Below are positions 1 through 8,495 of a DNA stretch of 64,000 bases, in pieces. Numbering within the stretch: the stretch's first letter is position 1; every line of letters starts with the position of its first letter. The position numbers and the translations under genes are program-made. The notes under the pieces are model-generated. The model was not told the DNA's origin. It saw nothing but the letters and a program-made list of their open reading frames with translations, and made no database searches. The stretch comes from Micromonospora globbae (GTDB taxonomy: Bacteria > Actinomycetota > Actinomycetes > Mycobacteriales > Micromonosporaceae): the NCBI RefSeq assembly GCF_003610785.1, contig NZ_RAQQ01000009.1, positions 62,001-126,000 of the forward strand, given 5' to 3'.

Positions 1-1
1 G

Positions 2-457
2 CCGCAGCTCGTGATGTTCCTGGGCGCCGCGTTCACCACCACGGACGGGATGAGCGGTGTCTGGAACGAGCTGCTCGACCTGCTGCCCGGCCTGGTCTAC
101 GCCGCGCTGTGGGCGGTGGTCTTCGCCTCGGTCGGGCTGCTCATCGCCTCGCTCACCGGCAAGCGGGCCTTCGCGGCCGGCGGCATCGTGGCCGTGTTCC
201 TGATGACCGCCCCGATCGTCGGCATCCTGTCGATCATGCCGTCCCGCACGGTCAACGAGTTGGCGATGCTCGGCTCGCCCACCGCCCTGGTCCATGCCGT
301 CGGTCGATACACCCTCGGTGACCTGCTGATACCCGGTGGGCAGACCGAAGACCAGATCGGCGGCTTCGGGCCGGTCTACGTGGCCGCCGCCGTGCTGCTG
401 GTGGCCGGCTGCGTCGCCCTGCTGTTGATGCGATACCGGAAGGTGGCGGCCCGATGA
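2..457 (+). CDS. ABC-2 type transporter permease, C-terminal part
   Basis: The gene enters from the left edge, so only about 151 C-terminal residues are visible and no start can be assigned. Three hydrophobic segments are seen: near LVYAALWAVVFASVG, near IVAVFLMTAPIVGILS, and a last one near VYVAAAVLLVAGCVALL. A short basic tail follows, as in ABC-2 membrane subunits. The stop overlaps the ATG of the downstream ATPase by 4 nt (ATGA), so the two are probably translationally coupled and form one exporter with the second permease further on. The substrate cannot be read from the sequence. Confidence 0.7.
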   Translation, partial: PQLVMFLGAAFTTTDGMSGVWNELLDLLPGLVYAALWAVVFASVGLLIASLTGKRAFAAGGIVAVFLMTAPIVGILSIMPSRTVNELAMLGSPTALVHAVGRYTLGDLLIPGGQTEDQIGGFGPVYVAAAVLLVAGCVALLLMRYRKVAAR

Positions 458-1407
458 CCACGATCAGCGCGGATCCGGCGGCCCCGGCCACCCCCGCCTC
501 CACCCTCGACCTGGCCGGCGTCTCCCGCTGGTACGGCAACGTGGTGGCCGTCAACAACGTGAGCATGAGCCTCGGCCCGGGCGTGACCGGGCTGCTCGGG
601 CCCAACGGCGCGGGCAAGACGACGCTGCTGCACATGATGGCCGGCTTCCTCGCGCCGTCCCGCGGCACGGTCACCCTCGACGGGTCGCCCACCTGGCGCA
701 ACCCGGACGTCTACCGCCGGTTGGGGCTGGTCAGCGAGCGGGAGGCCGTCCACACGTTCCTCACCGCGTACGAGTTCGTGCTGGCCAGCGCGAAGCTGCA
801 CCGGCTGCCGGACCCGCGCGAGGCGGCGCGCCGCGCGATCGCCCTGGTCGAGATGGAGGGCGCGCAGGACCGGCGGATCGGGACGTACTCCAAGGGCATG
901 CGGCAGCGGACCCGGGTGGCCGCGGCGCTGGTGCACGACCCGCAGGTGCTGCTGCTCGACGAGCCGTTCAACGGCATGGACCCGCGCCAGCGGCTGCACA
1001 TGATGGACCTGCTGCACCGCCTCGGCGCGGCGGGCCGGACGATCCTCTTCAGCTCGCACATCCTCGAGGAGGTCGAGCAGATCTCCGGCACCGTCCAGGT
1101 GATGGTCGCCGGCCGGCTCGCGGCCTCCGGCGACTTCCGTACCATCCGGCGGCTGATGACCAACCGCCCGCACGTCTTCGCGGTCCGCTCGACCGACGAC
1201 CGCGCGCTGGCCGTCGCGCTGATGGCCGAGGCCTCGGTGACGGGGGTGGAGCTGGGCCGCGCCGGGCTGACCGTGCGGGCCGGCGACTACGGCGCCTTCA
1301 CCCGGGCCCTGCCGCGGATCGCCCTCGCACAGGGCATCCGGGTCCGGCAGCTGGTGCCCGAGGACGAGTCCCTGGAGAGCGTCTTCTCCTACCTGGTGGA
1401 GGCCTGA
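454..1407 (+). CDS. ABC transporter ATP-binding protein (ABC-2 exporter type)
   Basis: 317-residue ATPase that would power the flanking permeases. Walker A GPNGAGKTT lies at residues 49-57. The signature is YSKGMRQR near residue 145, a variant of LSGGQ common in ABC-2 exporters. Walker B VLLLDEP is near 166 and the switch histidine is in FSSHILEEVE near 200. The C-terminal ~100 residues form the accessory domain usual in this subfamily. The ATG overlaps the upstream stop, and the next permease begins 7 nt after the stop, so the three genes form one operon. Drug, lipid or peptide export are all possible. Confidence 0.9.
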   Translation: MTTISADPAAPATPASTLDLAGVSRWYGNVVAVNNVSMSLGPGVTGLLGPNGAGKTTLLHMMAGFLAPSRGTVTLDGSPTWRNPDVYRRLGLVSEREAVHTFLTAYEFVLASAKLHRLPDPREAARRAIALVEMEGAQDRRIGTYSKGMRQRTRVAAALVHDPQVLLLDEPFNGMDPRQRLHMMDLLHRLGAAGRTILFSSHILEEVEQISGTVQVMVAGRLAASGDFRTIRRLMTNRPHVFAVRSTDDRALAVALMAEASVTGVELGRAGLTVRAGDYGAFTRALPRIALAQGIRVRQLVPEDESLESVFSYLVEA

Positions 1408-1414
1408 GGCTGAG

Positions 1415-2125
1415 ATGTCGACCGTTTCCTGGATCACCGCGCGGGGACTCTTCGGCCGCCGCCGGTTCCTGCTGCTCTTCCCGCTGCCGGCGGTGCTCGT
1501 GCTGCTCGCCGTCCTGTCCCGCGCGCTCGGGGTGGACCCGGGCGAGTGGGGCCCGCCCGTGCTCGTCGGGCTCGGCCTGGCCGTGGTGCTGCCGGTGGTG
1601 GCGCTGATCGTCGGCACCGGGGTGCTCGGCGCCGAGATCGACGACGGCACCGTCGTGCACATCCTCACCAAGCCGCTGCCGCGCTGGCAGATCGTGCTGC
1701 CGAAGCTCGCGGTGGCGACCGGCGTCACCGCGGTCACCGTCGCCGTGCCGCTCTACGTCGCGGGCGTGCTGGCCCATTCGGTACGCCTCGGACTGGCGCT
1801 CGCGGCCGCCGCGACGCTCGGCGCGCTGGCGTACTCGGCGCTGTTCCTCGCGCTCAGCCTGCTCACCCGGCGGCCCGTTCTGCTCGGCCTCGTGTACGTG
1901 CTGATCTGGGAGGGGCTGCTCGGCAACTTCGTGAGCGGCACGAAGGTGCTCTCCATCCAGCAGTACGTGATCGCGCTCGCCGACCGGATCGCCCCGACCG
2001 GGCTGCTGGAGACCACCGTCTCGGTGCCGGTGGCGGCGATCATGACGGCTCTCGTCAGCGTCGGCTTCACCGTGCTGGCCGTCGACCGGCTGCGGTCGTT
2101 CAGCGTGGCCGGCGAGACGAGCTGA
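1415..2125 (+). CDS. ABC transporter permease (ABC-2 type)
   Basis: 236-residue integral membrane protein immediately downstream of the ATPase. Hydrophobic segments are seen near FLLLFPLPAVLVLLAVLS, VLVGLGLAVVLPVVALIVG, VTVAVPLYVAGVLA, a long alanine/leucine-rich stretch, VLLGLVYVLIWEGLLG and the C-terminal AAIMTALVSVGFTVLAV, giving about six helices. The motif EIDDGTVVHILTKPLPRWQIVLPK between helices 2 and 3 is the conserved ABC-2 cytoplasmic segment (shown here as the stretch around residues 68-90). It is presumably the second membrane half of the exporter begun by the truncated first gene. Confidence 0.85.
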   Translation: MSTVSWITARGLFGRRRFLLLFPLPAVLVLLAVLSRALGVDPGEWGPPVLVGLGLAVVLPVVALIVGTGVLGAEIDDGTVVHILTKPLPRWQIVLPKLAVATGVTAVTVAVPLYVAGVLAHSVRLGLALAAAATLGALAYSALFLALSLLTRRPVLLGLVYVLIWEGLLGNFVSGTKVLSIQQYVIALADRIAPTGLLETTVSVPVAAIMTALVSVGFTVLAVDRLRSFSVAGETS

Positions 2126-2255
2126 TCCCGCGGCACCGACGGTCGGGAAGGGCCCTCGTCGACGCCTCCGGCGCGGCGGGGGCCCTGTCAGCCGGTCCGA
2201 GGATGGTAGGGCTGGCCGGATGGACCGGGCGCAGGCGTTCGGAGAGGCTGGAGCC

Positions 2256-2903
2256 GTGAGTGCGGAAGCGGGACAGGTGATGGCGGGGCGGCCGTACGCG
2301 AGCGGTGCGCGGCACTGGCTGGTGAGCCTGGTGGTGGCGGGGGTGGCCGCGGCGGCGGTCACCACGGTCGCCCGCAGCGGCGGGCACTACCACTGGTGGG
2401 CGGGGTTCGTCCTGATCCCCGGTGCCCTGATCGGGGCCGCCGGAGGGCCGTTGCTGGCGCGGGGCGGCGGCCGGGCGTTCGCCGGGTACGTCATCGCCTG
2501 CGCCGGGGCGCTGGTCTTCGCGACGGGCGCGCTGCTGATGTTCGGCGTGATGGGACGGGGCTGGCCCGTCATGATCATGGTGCCGTGCCTCGCGGTGGCC
2601 GGCACCTACCTGTGGCGGCCGGCGCATCCGCTGGCCCGGGGGCTGCACCGGGTGGTGGCGCTGCTCGCGCTGACCGGCGTGCTGCTCGGGGCGACGTTCC
2701 AGCTCATCGAGGCCGGTCTCGTGGACTTCGGCGACACCGGGTGGTGGGGCGCGTTCCTCATGCTGGCCGGCGTGACCGTGCTCGGCAACGCCGTCGAGCT
2801 GACCCGGCACCGGATGCCGTACCGGCTCCAGGCGATCACCCTGCTGCTCGGCCCCGCCGTCGTCGCGTTCCTGCTCGGCCTGCGCTTCCTCCGCGGGTGG
2901 TGA
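2256..2903 (+). CDS. hypothetical polytopic membrane protein
   Basis: No family was recognised. About seven hydrophobic segments are seen, for example LVVAGVAAAAVTTVA, FVLIPGALIGAAGG, VIACAGALVFATGALLMFG, VALLALTGVLLGATF and LLLGPAVVAFLLGL. The GTG at 2256 is preferred because GGAGAGG lies 5-12 nt upstream; an ATG at 2220 would add 12 residues without a clear ribosome site. The gene is 130 nt past the exporter operon and converges on valS across a strong hairpin. Confidence 0.7.
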   Translation: MSAEAGQVMAGRPYASGARHWLVSLVVAGVAAAAVTTVARSGGHYHWWAGFVLIPGALIGAAGGPLLARGGGRAFAGYVIACAGALVFATGALLMFGVMGRGWPVMIMVPCLAVAGTYLWRPAHPLARGLHRVVALLALTGVLLGATFQLIEAGLVDFGDTGWWGAFLMLAGVTVLGNAVELTRHRMPYRLQAITLLLGPAVVAFLLGLRFLRGW

Positions 2904-2926
2904 CCGGCCGCCGCCCGGATCGTCGA

Positions 2927-2961
2927 CGGGGCCCCCTGCTCCGCGTGAGAAGGGGGCCCCG
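2927..2961. terminator. GC-rich hairpin between convergent genes
   Basis: Perfect 11-bp arms (CGGGGCCCCCT at 2927-2937 pairing with 2951-2961) and a 13-nt loop, with no T tail. It lies between the membrane protein gene and valS and probably ends transcription from both sides. Confidence 0.7.
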
Positions 2962-2970
2962 CCGTGACGC

Positions 2971-5535
2971 TCAGAACGCGGCGGCGATCACCAGCTCGGT
3001 CGTGCGGTCGGGAAGCAGGTCGAGCTTGCCGATCCGGCCCGCCGCGCGCACGTCGTCGGCGACCAGCGTCAGCTTCTCCAGCACCGCGGCCGGGCCGAGC
3101 GCCTCGGCCAGCGGCACCTCCGCCCGCATCGAGAGCTTCCGCTCGGACTTGGCCCGCCGCACCTGGCTGAGCGCGTCCCCGGCGACCCGGAGCAGCTCCG
3201 GGTCCCCTTCGCCCTCGACCGCGCGGCCCACCTCGTACGTCGTCGGCCAGGGTGCGCGGTGCACCGAGCCGTACCGCCACCAGGACCAGACCTCCTCGGT
3301 GACGAACGGCACCACCGGGGCGAAGAGCCGCAGCTGCACCGCGAGGGCGGTGGCCAGCGCGGCCCGCGCCGAGTCGGCGCCCGCCCCCGAGCCGTACGCG
3401 CGCTCCTTCACCAGCTCGATGTAGTCGTCGCAGAAGCGCCAGAAGAACGCCTCGGTCGCCAACAGGGCCGCCGTGTGGTCGTACGTCTCGAAGGCGCTCG
3501 TCGCGGCGGTGACCACGGTGGCGAGTTCGGCGAGCATGGCCCGGTCGAGCGGCTCGGTGGCGACGGCGCGCAACGCGTCGGCGGCGCCCAGCCCGAGCGC
3601 GAACTTCGACGCGTTGAGCAGCTTCGTGGCGAGCCGGCGCCCGACCTTGATCTGCGCCGGGTCGTACGCCAGGTCCATGCCGGGCTTGCCGTTCGCCGCC
3701 CAGTACCGCACGGCGTCGGACCCGCTCTGCTCCAGCAGCGCCATCGGGGTGACCACGTTCCCCTTGGACTTGGACATCTTCTTCCGGTCCGGGTCGAGGA
3801 TCCAGCCGGAGAGTTCCGCGTCGCGCCAGGGGAGCACGCCGTGCTCCAGGTGGGAGCGGACGATCGTCGAGAACAGCCAGGTGCGGATGATGTCGTGCCC
3901 CTGCGGGCGCAGGTCCATGGGGAAGACCCGGGCGAACAGGTCGGGGTCGGTCTCCCAGCCGCCCACGATCTGCGGGCTCAGGGACGACGTGGCCCAGGTG
4001 TCCAGCACGTCCGGGTCGCCCACGAAGCCACCCGGTCGGCCGCGCTGGGACTCGTCGTAGCCGGGCGGCGCGTCGGTGGACGGGTCGACGGGGAGCGTGG
4101 ACTCGTCCGGCGTGAGAGGGTGGGACCAGTCCGGCTCGCCAGCGTCGTCGAGCCGGTACCACACCGGCACCGGCACCCCGAAGTACCGCTGCCGGCTGAC
4201 CAGCCAGTCGCCGGTGAGCCCGCCCACCCAGTGCTCGTAGCGGTGCCGCATGTGCTCCGGCACCCAGTGCAGCTCGCGGCCCCGGGCCAGCAGCTCCTCC
4301 CGCAGCCGCGGGTCGCGTCCACCGTTGCGCAGGTACCACTGCCGGGTGGAGACGATTTCGAGCGGGCGGTCGCCGCGTTCGTAGAACTTCACGGGGTGCG
4401 TGATCGGGCGTGGCTCCCCGACCAGGTCACCGGCGTCGGCGAGCATCCCGACGATCTCGCGGCGGGCGCCGTTGACGGTCTGCCCGGCCAGCGCCGCGTA
4501 CGGCTCGGCCGGCACGCCGGCCGGCGGCTCCGGCAGCAGCCGTCCGTCCCGGCCGATGACCACCCGGGTGTCCAGCCGCAGCTCCCGCCACCAGGTCACG
4601 TCGGTGAGGTCGCCGAACGTGCAGACCATCACCATGCCGGTCCCCTTGGCGGGGTCGGCGAGCGGGTGCGCGTGCACCGGCACCTCGACCCCGAAGAGGG
4701 GGCTGCGCGCCGTGGCGCCCACCAGGTCCGCGTACCGCTCGTCGTCGGGGTGGCAGACCAGCGCCACACAGGCGGGCAGCAGCTCGGGGCGGGTCGTGTC
4801 GATCAGCACCTCCCGGCCGCCGGGGCCGGTGAACCGCAACCGGTGGTAGGCGCCGGGGCGCTCGCGGTCCTCCAGCTCGGCCTGGGCGACGGCCGTGCCG
4901 AAGCCGACGTCCCACAGCGTCGGCGCCTCGGCCTGGTACGCCTCGCCGCGGGCCAGGTTGCGCAGGAACGCCCGCTGGCTGGTGGCCCGGGCCACCCGGC
5001 CGATCGTGGTGTACGTGAGGGACCAGTCCACGGACAGCCCGAGCCGCCGCCACAGCGCCTCGAAGACCTGCTCGTCGGCGACGGTGAGCCGTTCGCAGAG
5101 TTCGATGAAGTTGCGCCGCGAGATCGGGGTCGGGTTCTTCCGCGCCTCGTCGGTGACCGGGGAGGCGGGCGGCCGCCAGGCCGGGTCGTACGGCAGGTCG
5201 GGGTCGCAGCGCACGCCGTAGACGTTCTGCACCCGGCGTTCGGTCGGCAGGCCGTTGTCGTCCCAGCCCATCGGGTAGAACACGGTCCGGCCGCGCATCC
5301 GCTGGAACCGCGCGACCATGTCGGTGTGCGTGTACGAGAACACGTGCCCCATGTGCAGCTCGCCCGATACGGTCGGCGGCGGGGTGTCGATCGCGTACAC
5401 GTCCGAGCGCTGCTTCGAGCGGTCGAACGCGTACGTTCCCTCCTCCTGCCAGCGGCGCGCCCAGGTCTCCTCGATGCCGTCCAGCGTGGGACGCTCGGGG
5501 ACGCCGGCGCGGGCCGTCCTCGCCGTATCAGTCAT
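2971..5535 (-). CDS. valS: valine--tRNA ligase
   Basis: 854-residue class I aminoacyl-tRNA synthetase that charges tRNA-Val in the cytoplasm. The HIGH-type motif appears as GELHMGHVFSYTH near residue 60 and the KMSKS loop as DRKKMSKSKGNVV near residue 580. An anticodon-binding domain follows, and there is little of the long C-terminal coiled coil found in E. coli ValS, which matches the shorter actinobacterial/archaeal-like form. The ATG at 5535 is chosen because a TACGAT -10 box ends 6 nt upstream on the minus strand, suggesting a leaderless mRNA. A longer frame to 5571 adds a non-conserved 12 residues. The gene is divergent from the nitroreductase. Confidence 0.96.
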   Translation of the reverse strand: MTDTARTARAGVPERPTLDGIEETWARRWQEEGTYAFDRSKQRSDVYAIDTPPPTVSGELHMGHVFSYTHTDMVARFQRMRGRTVFYPMGWDDNGLPTERRVQNVYGVRCDPDLPYDPAWRPPASPVTDEARKNPTPISRRNFIELCERLTVADEQVFEALWRRLGLSVDWSLTYTTIGRVARATSQRAFLRNLARGEAYQAEAPTLWDVGFGTAVAQAELEDRERPGAYHRLRFTGPGGREVLIDTTRPELLPACVALVCHPDDERYADLVGATARSPLFGVEVPVHAHPLADPAKGTGMVMVCTFGDLTDVTWWRELRLDTRVVIGRDGRLLPEPPAGVPAEPYAALAGQTVNGARREIVGMLADAGDLVGEPRPITHPVKFYERGDRPLEIVSTRQWYLRNGGRDPRLREELLARGRELHWVPEHMRHRYEHWVGGLTGDWLVSRQRYFGVPVPVWYRLDDAGEPDWSHPLTPDESTLPVDPSTDAPPGYDESQRGRPGGFVGDPDVLDTWATSSLSPQIVGGWETDPDLFARVFPMDLRPQGHDIIRTWLFSTIVRSHLEHGVLPWRDAELSGWILDPDRKKMSKSKGNVVTPMALLEQSGSDAVRYWAANGKPGMDLAYDPAQIKVGRRLATKLLNASKFALGLGAADALRAVATEPLDRAMLAELATVVTAATSAFETYDHTAALLATEAFFWRFCDDYIELVKERAYGSGAGADSARAALATALAVQLRLFAPVVPFVTEEVWSWWRYGSVHRAPWPTTYEVGRAVEGEGDPELLRVAGDALSQVRRAKSERKLSMRAEVPLAEALGPAAVLEKLTLVADDVRAAGRIGKLDLLPDRTTELVIAAAF

Positions 5536-5541
5536 TCTGCG

Positions 5542-5547
5542 ATCGTA
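5542..5547 (-). promoter_or_regulatory. putative -10 box, leaderless valS promoter
   Basis: TACGAT on the minus strand, 6 nt before the valS ATG. It fits the TANNNT consensus and the spacing expected of a leaderless actinobacterial transcript. Confidence 0.5.
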
Positions 5548-5591
5548 GGCAGCGGCCAACGGCCGGACCACGGGATAACTGCCGTGCCACG

Positions 5592-6254
5592 ATGGAATTC
5601 GTGCCGACGCTTCCGCTGAGCCCCGACGAGCTGCTCACCACCACGCGTACGGTCCGCCGTCGGCTGGACCTGACCCGGCCGGTGCCCCTGGAGCTGGTCC
5701 GCGAGTGCCTGGAGGTGGCGCTCCAGGCGCCCAGCGGCTCGAACCGGCAGGGCTGGCACTTCGTGGTCGTCACCGATCCGATGCTGCGGGCCGAGATCGG
5801 GCTGCTCTACCAGCGTGCGGTGCGCGCGTACCTCGCCTCGGAGTCCTCGGCAGGCCGCCTGTTCCCCGACGACCCGGCCCGGGCGGCCGTGCAGAGCCGG
5901 GTGGCCGACAGCGTGGCCTGGCTCGGCGACCGGATGGGGCAGGTGCCGGTGCTCATGGTCCCCTGCCTGCGGCTGGACGGCGGCGGCGAGCTGACCGCCG
6001 GCAACCAGGCCGGGCTGTGGGGCTCGCTGCTGCCGGCGGTGTGGAGCTACATGCTGGCCGCCCGCGCGCGCGGCCTCGGCACCGCCTGGACGACCCTGCA
6101 CCTGACGTACGAGGCGGAGGTGGCCGAGCTGCTCGGCCTCCCCGAGGAGGTGCGCCAGGCGGCGCTCGTCCCGACCGCCTGGTACACGGGCGACGGCTTC
6201 CGGCCGGCGCGGCGGCAGCCGCTCGACGAGGTGCTGCACGTCGACCGCTGGTAG
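5592..6254 (+). CDS. nitroreductase family protein
   Basis: 220-residue flavin-binding oxidoreductase. The N-terminal TTRTVRRRLD followed by ALQAPSGSNRQGWHF (near residues 45-60) is the FMN-binding signature of the nitroreductase fold. The central NQAGLWGSLLPAVWSYMLAARARGLGTAW segment (around residues 140-168) and LGLPEEV toward the C-terminus are also typical. Such enzymes use NAD(P)H and FMN on nitro-aromatics, quinones or other acceptors; the physiological substrate is not deducible. The start is ATG 5592, with GTG 5601 as an alternative. The gene stands alone and is divergent from valS. Confidence 0.88.
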   Translation: MEFVPTLPLSPDELLTTTRTVRRRLDLTRPVPLELVRECLEVALQAPSGSNRQGWHFVVVTDPMLRAEIGLLYQRAVRAYLASESSAGRLFPDDPARAAVQSRVADSVAWLGDRMGQVPVLMVPCLRLDGGGELTAGNQAGLWGSLLPAVWSYMLAARARGLGTAWTTLHLTYEAEVAELLGLPEEVRQAALVPTAWYTGDGFRPARRQPLDEVLHVDRW

Positions 6255-6306
6255 GCGGCCTCGGCTGTCCGGGCACGGCGACGCGCCTCGCGCGGCCGGC
6301 GGGCCG

Positions 6307-6430
6307 CGCTGCCGTGGTGCCGTGTGCCGGTGGGCCGCGCGGCGGTGGTGCCGTGTGCCGGTGGGTCGCGCTGCCGTGGTGCCGTGTGCCGGTGGGTCGC
6401 GCTGCCGTGGTGCCGTGTGCCGGTGGGCCG
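6307..6430. repeat. four tandem copies of a 31-bp repeat
   Basis: Units start at 6307, 6338, 6369 and 6400. The shared core is TGGTGCCGTGTGCCGGTGGG and copies differ at only a few positions. The array fills the space between the nitroreductase stop and ogt, and its last unit runs into a palindrome. Confidence 0.9.
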
Positions 6431-6450
6431 CGCGGCCGCGCGACCCACCG
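6421..6450. terminator. 15-bp-arm palindrome at the end of the tandem array
   Basis: Arms 6421-6435 and 6436-6450 are complementary with one G-T pair and no loop. It lies between the convergent nitroreductase and ogt genes and could end both transcripts. The right arm mirrors the 31-bp unit, so it may have arisen by inversion of a repeat copy. Confidence 0.5.
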
Positions 6451-6456
6451 GCGGCC

Positions 6457-6969
6457 TCAGCTCCCCGCCAGCCGCCGCTCGTGATCGAGGAGCCACACCT
6501 TCACGTCGATGCCCCAGCGGTAGCCGCCCATCGTCCCGTCGGTGCGCAGCACCCGGTGGCAGGGCACGAACAGGGCGGCCGCGTTGCGGGCGCAGGCCGC
6601 CGCGGCGGCGCGTACCGCCAGCGGCCGGCCGGCCAGCCCCGCGAACCCGGTGTAGGTGACCGGCTCGCCGGGCTTCACCTCGCGCAGCACCTCCCAGGCG
6701 TGCGCCATGAACTCCCCGCCGGTGTGCTGCCGTACGGGCACGGTGTCGATGGCCGTGAGGTCGCCGTCCAGGTAGGACCGGACGGCCGCGGTCACCGGCC
6801 CGAGGTCGGCCCGCTCCCGCAGCGTGCCGCGCAGGGACGGGTGCACGAGGGGGAGCAGGGTCCCCGGCTCGGCGGTGAAGCCGGCGGCGCGGACGGCCCC
6901 GTCCGGCCCGGTCAGGATGCTCAGCGGTCCGGCCGGGGTGGCCAGCACCGCACCGTCGATCGTGGTCAT
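6457..6969 (-). CDS. ogt: methylated-DNA--protein-cysteine S-methyltransferase
   Basis: 170-residue suicide repair protein that removes methyl groups from O6-methylguanine. The acceptor is Cys137 in FVPCHRVLR, preceded by the conserved AARACAAA-like helix and followed by GGYRWG. The N-terminal third is the short variable domain of Ogt. The ATG at 6969 overlaps the alkA stop by 4 nt (ATGA), so it is translated with alkA as the last gene of the leftward alkylation-repair operon. An upstream in-frame extension is only a shadow of alkA. Confidence 0.95.
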   Translation of the reverse strand: MTTIDGAVLATPAGPLSILTGPDGAVRAAGFTAEPGTLLPLVHPSLRGTLRERADLGPVTAAVRSYLDGDLTAIDTVPVRQHTGGEFMAHAWEVLREVKPGEPVTYTGFAGLAGRPLAVRAAAAACARNAAALFVPCHRVLRTDGTMGGYRWGIDVKVWLLDHERRLAGS

Positions 6970-8495
6970 AGCGCTCTCCAGAGTCGGATCACCGCGTACG
7001 AGCGCCAGGGGCGCCAACGGTCCGCGTACGCGGCGAGGGTGGTCGGGTCGTCGGGCAGGCCGAGCGCGGCCGCGCCGCGCCGGACCGCCAGGTCGGTGGG
7101 GAGCAGGACGTCCGGGTCGCCGAGCGCGCACATCGCCACGTACCCCGCCGTCCAGGCGCCGATGCCGGGCAGCGCGACGAGCCGGCGCACGGTCTCCTCG
7201 CGGTCACCGCCGGGTGCGAGGTCCAGTTCGCCGTCGGCGACGGCGCGGGCCAGCGTACGGATGGTCTCCCGGCGGCGGGCCGGCATCCGGAACGCGGAGT
7301 CGGGCAGCCCGGCGACCTCCTCGGCGCTGGGGAACGCCCGCAGCGCGTACCCGTCCCCGCCCTGTCGATCATGAGGTTGGCGGGGAGTTCGATCTCCGAT
7401 CGCCCCGTCAACCTCATGATCGACGAGAGTGGTCGGGGTGGGCTCGGCCGCCGCGTACGTCAGGAGGCGGGTCAGGGTCGTGCGGGCCGCGGACACCGAG
7501 ACCTGCTGGCCGACGACGGCGCGCACCGCCATCTCGAAGCCGTCCACCGAGCGGGGAAGGCGTACGCCCGGCTCGGCCGCCACCGCGGCGGCGAACGCCG
7601 GGTCGCCGGCGAGCGTGGCGTCGACGGCCACCGGGTCGGCGTCCAGGTCGAGCAGCCGGCGGCAGCGTGCCACGGCCGGCGACAGGTCGCGCATGTCGGC
7701 CAGCCGCAGCGTCGCCGACACGTGCCCGTCGACCGGGGTGAGCGCCACCTCGCCGGCGCCGTGCGGCAGCCGCAGCCCGCGCCGGTACGTGCCGTCCCGG
7801 ACCTCCTCCACGCCCGGCAGCGCGCGCAGCGCGAGGAAGTCCAGCAACGCGGTGGCGTGCAGCGGCGGGCGGTACGCGAGGCGCAACGTGATCGTGCCCG
7901 CCCCGTCCGGCGCCCGTCGCTGACCCCGCGCCTGGCGCAGTTCGGTGGGCGGCACGCCGTACACCTCGCGGACGGTGTCGTTGAACTGCCGGACGCTGCC
8001 GAACCCCGCCGCGAACGCGATCTCCGCCATGCCGAGCCCGGTCGTCTCGACGAGGATCCGCGCGGTCTGCGCCCGCTGCGCCCGGGCCAGCGCCAGCGGC
8101 CCGGCGCCCACCTCGGCGCGGAGCATCCGGTGCAGGTGCCGTTCCGTGTAGCCGATCCGGGCCGCCAGCCCGGGGACGCCCTCCCGGTCGACCACCCCGT
8201 CGGCGATCAGCCGCATGGCCCGGCCGACCACGTCGGCACGTACGTCCCACTGCGGTGAGCCGGGTGCCGCGTCGGGCCGGCAGCGGCGGCAGGCGCGGAG
8301 GCCCGCGCCCTGCGCCGCCGCCGCGGACGGGAAGAAGCGGACGTTCTGCCGCTTCGGGGTGGTCGCCGGGCAGGACGGCCGGCAGTAGATGCCCGTCGAG
8401 GTCACGCCGGTGTAGAACCAGCCGTCGAACCGCTGGTCGCGGCTGTCGACGGCCCGGTAACACCGCTCGAAGTCCAGTTCCACGTCACCGATCAT
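6966..8495 (-). CDS. alkA: Ada/AlkA fusion: alkylation sensor and 3-methyladenine DNA glycosylase II
   Basis: 509 residues with three parts. Residues ~1-85 are an Ada zinc/methyl-phosphotriester domain (FERCYRAV, YCRPSCPA, CRRCRPDA, giving four cysteines). Residues ~95-195 are an AraC-type double HTH (YTERHLHRML, GFGSVRQFND). The rest is an AlkA N-domain plus HhH-GPD fold with LPGIGAWTAGYVA and the probable catalytic Asp in LPTDLAVRRG. It should sense methylated phosphates, activate transcription and excise alkylated bases. Residues about 358-378 are encoded by an inverted-repeat element absent from the expected fold. It overlaps both neighbours by 4 nt. The start is ATG 8495. Confidence 0.93.
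   Translation of the reverse strand: MIGDVELDFERCYRAVDSRDQRFDGWFYTGVTSTGIYCRPSCPATTPKRQNVRFFPSAAAAQGAGLRACRRCRPDAAPGSPQWDVRADVVGRAMRLIADGVVDREGVPGLAARIGYTERHLHRMLRAEVGAGPLALARAQRAQTARILVETTGLGMAEIAFAAGFGSVRQFNDTVREVYGVPPTELRQARGQRRAPDGAGTITLRLAYRPPLHATALLDFLALRALPGVEEVRDGTYRRGLRLPHGAGEVALTPVDGHVSATLRLADMRDLSPAVARCRRLLDLDADPVAVDATLAGDPAFAAAVAAEPGVRLPRSVDGFEMAVRAVVGQQVSVSAARTTLTRLLTYAAAEPTPTTLVDHEVDGAIGDRTPRQPHDRQGGDGYALRAFPSAEEVAGLPDSAFRMPARRRETIRTLARAVADGELDLAPGGDREETVRRLVALPGIGAWTAGYVAMCALGDPDVLLPTDLAVRRGAAALGLPDDPTTLAAYADRWRPWRSYAVIRLWRAL
7364..7424. repeat. ATCATGA-type palindromic element, copy 1 (inside alkA)
   Basis: 22-nt arms 7364-7385 and 7403-7424 pair with one mismatch; the arms begin GTCGATCATGAGGTTG. 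The centre carries a smaller stem CGATC-TCC-GATCG. On one strand it closely matches copy 2 (20840-20894), including the inner stem. It is read through in frame by alkA and encodes about 20 residues (VDHEVDGAIGD and onward). Confidence 0.9.

Noticed and set aside
6307..6430. Possible CRISPR array
   Set aside because: The 31-bp units are directly adjacent with no variable spacers and no cas genes lie nearby.
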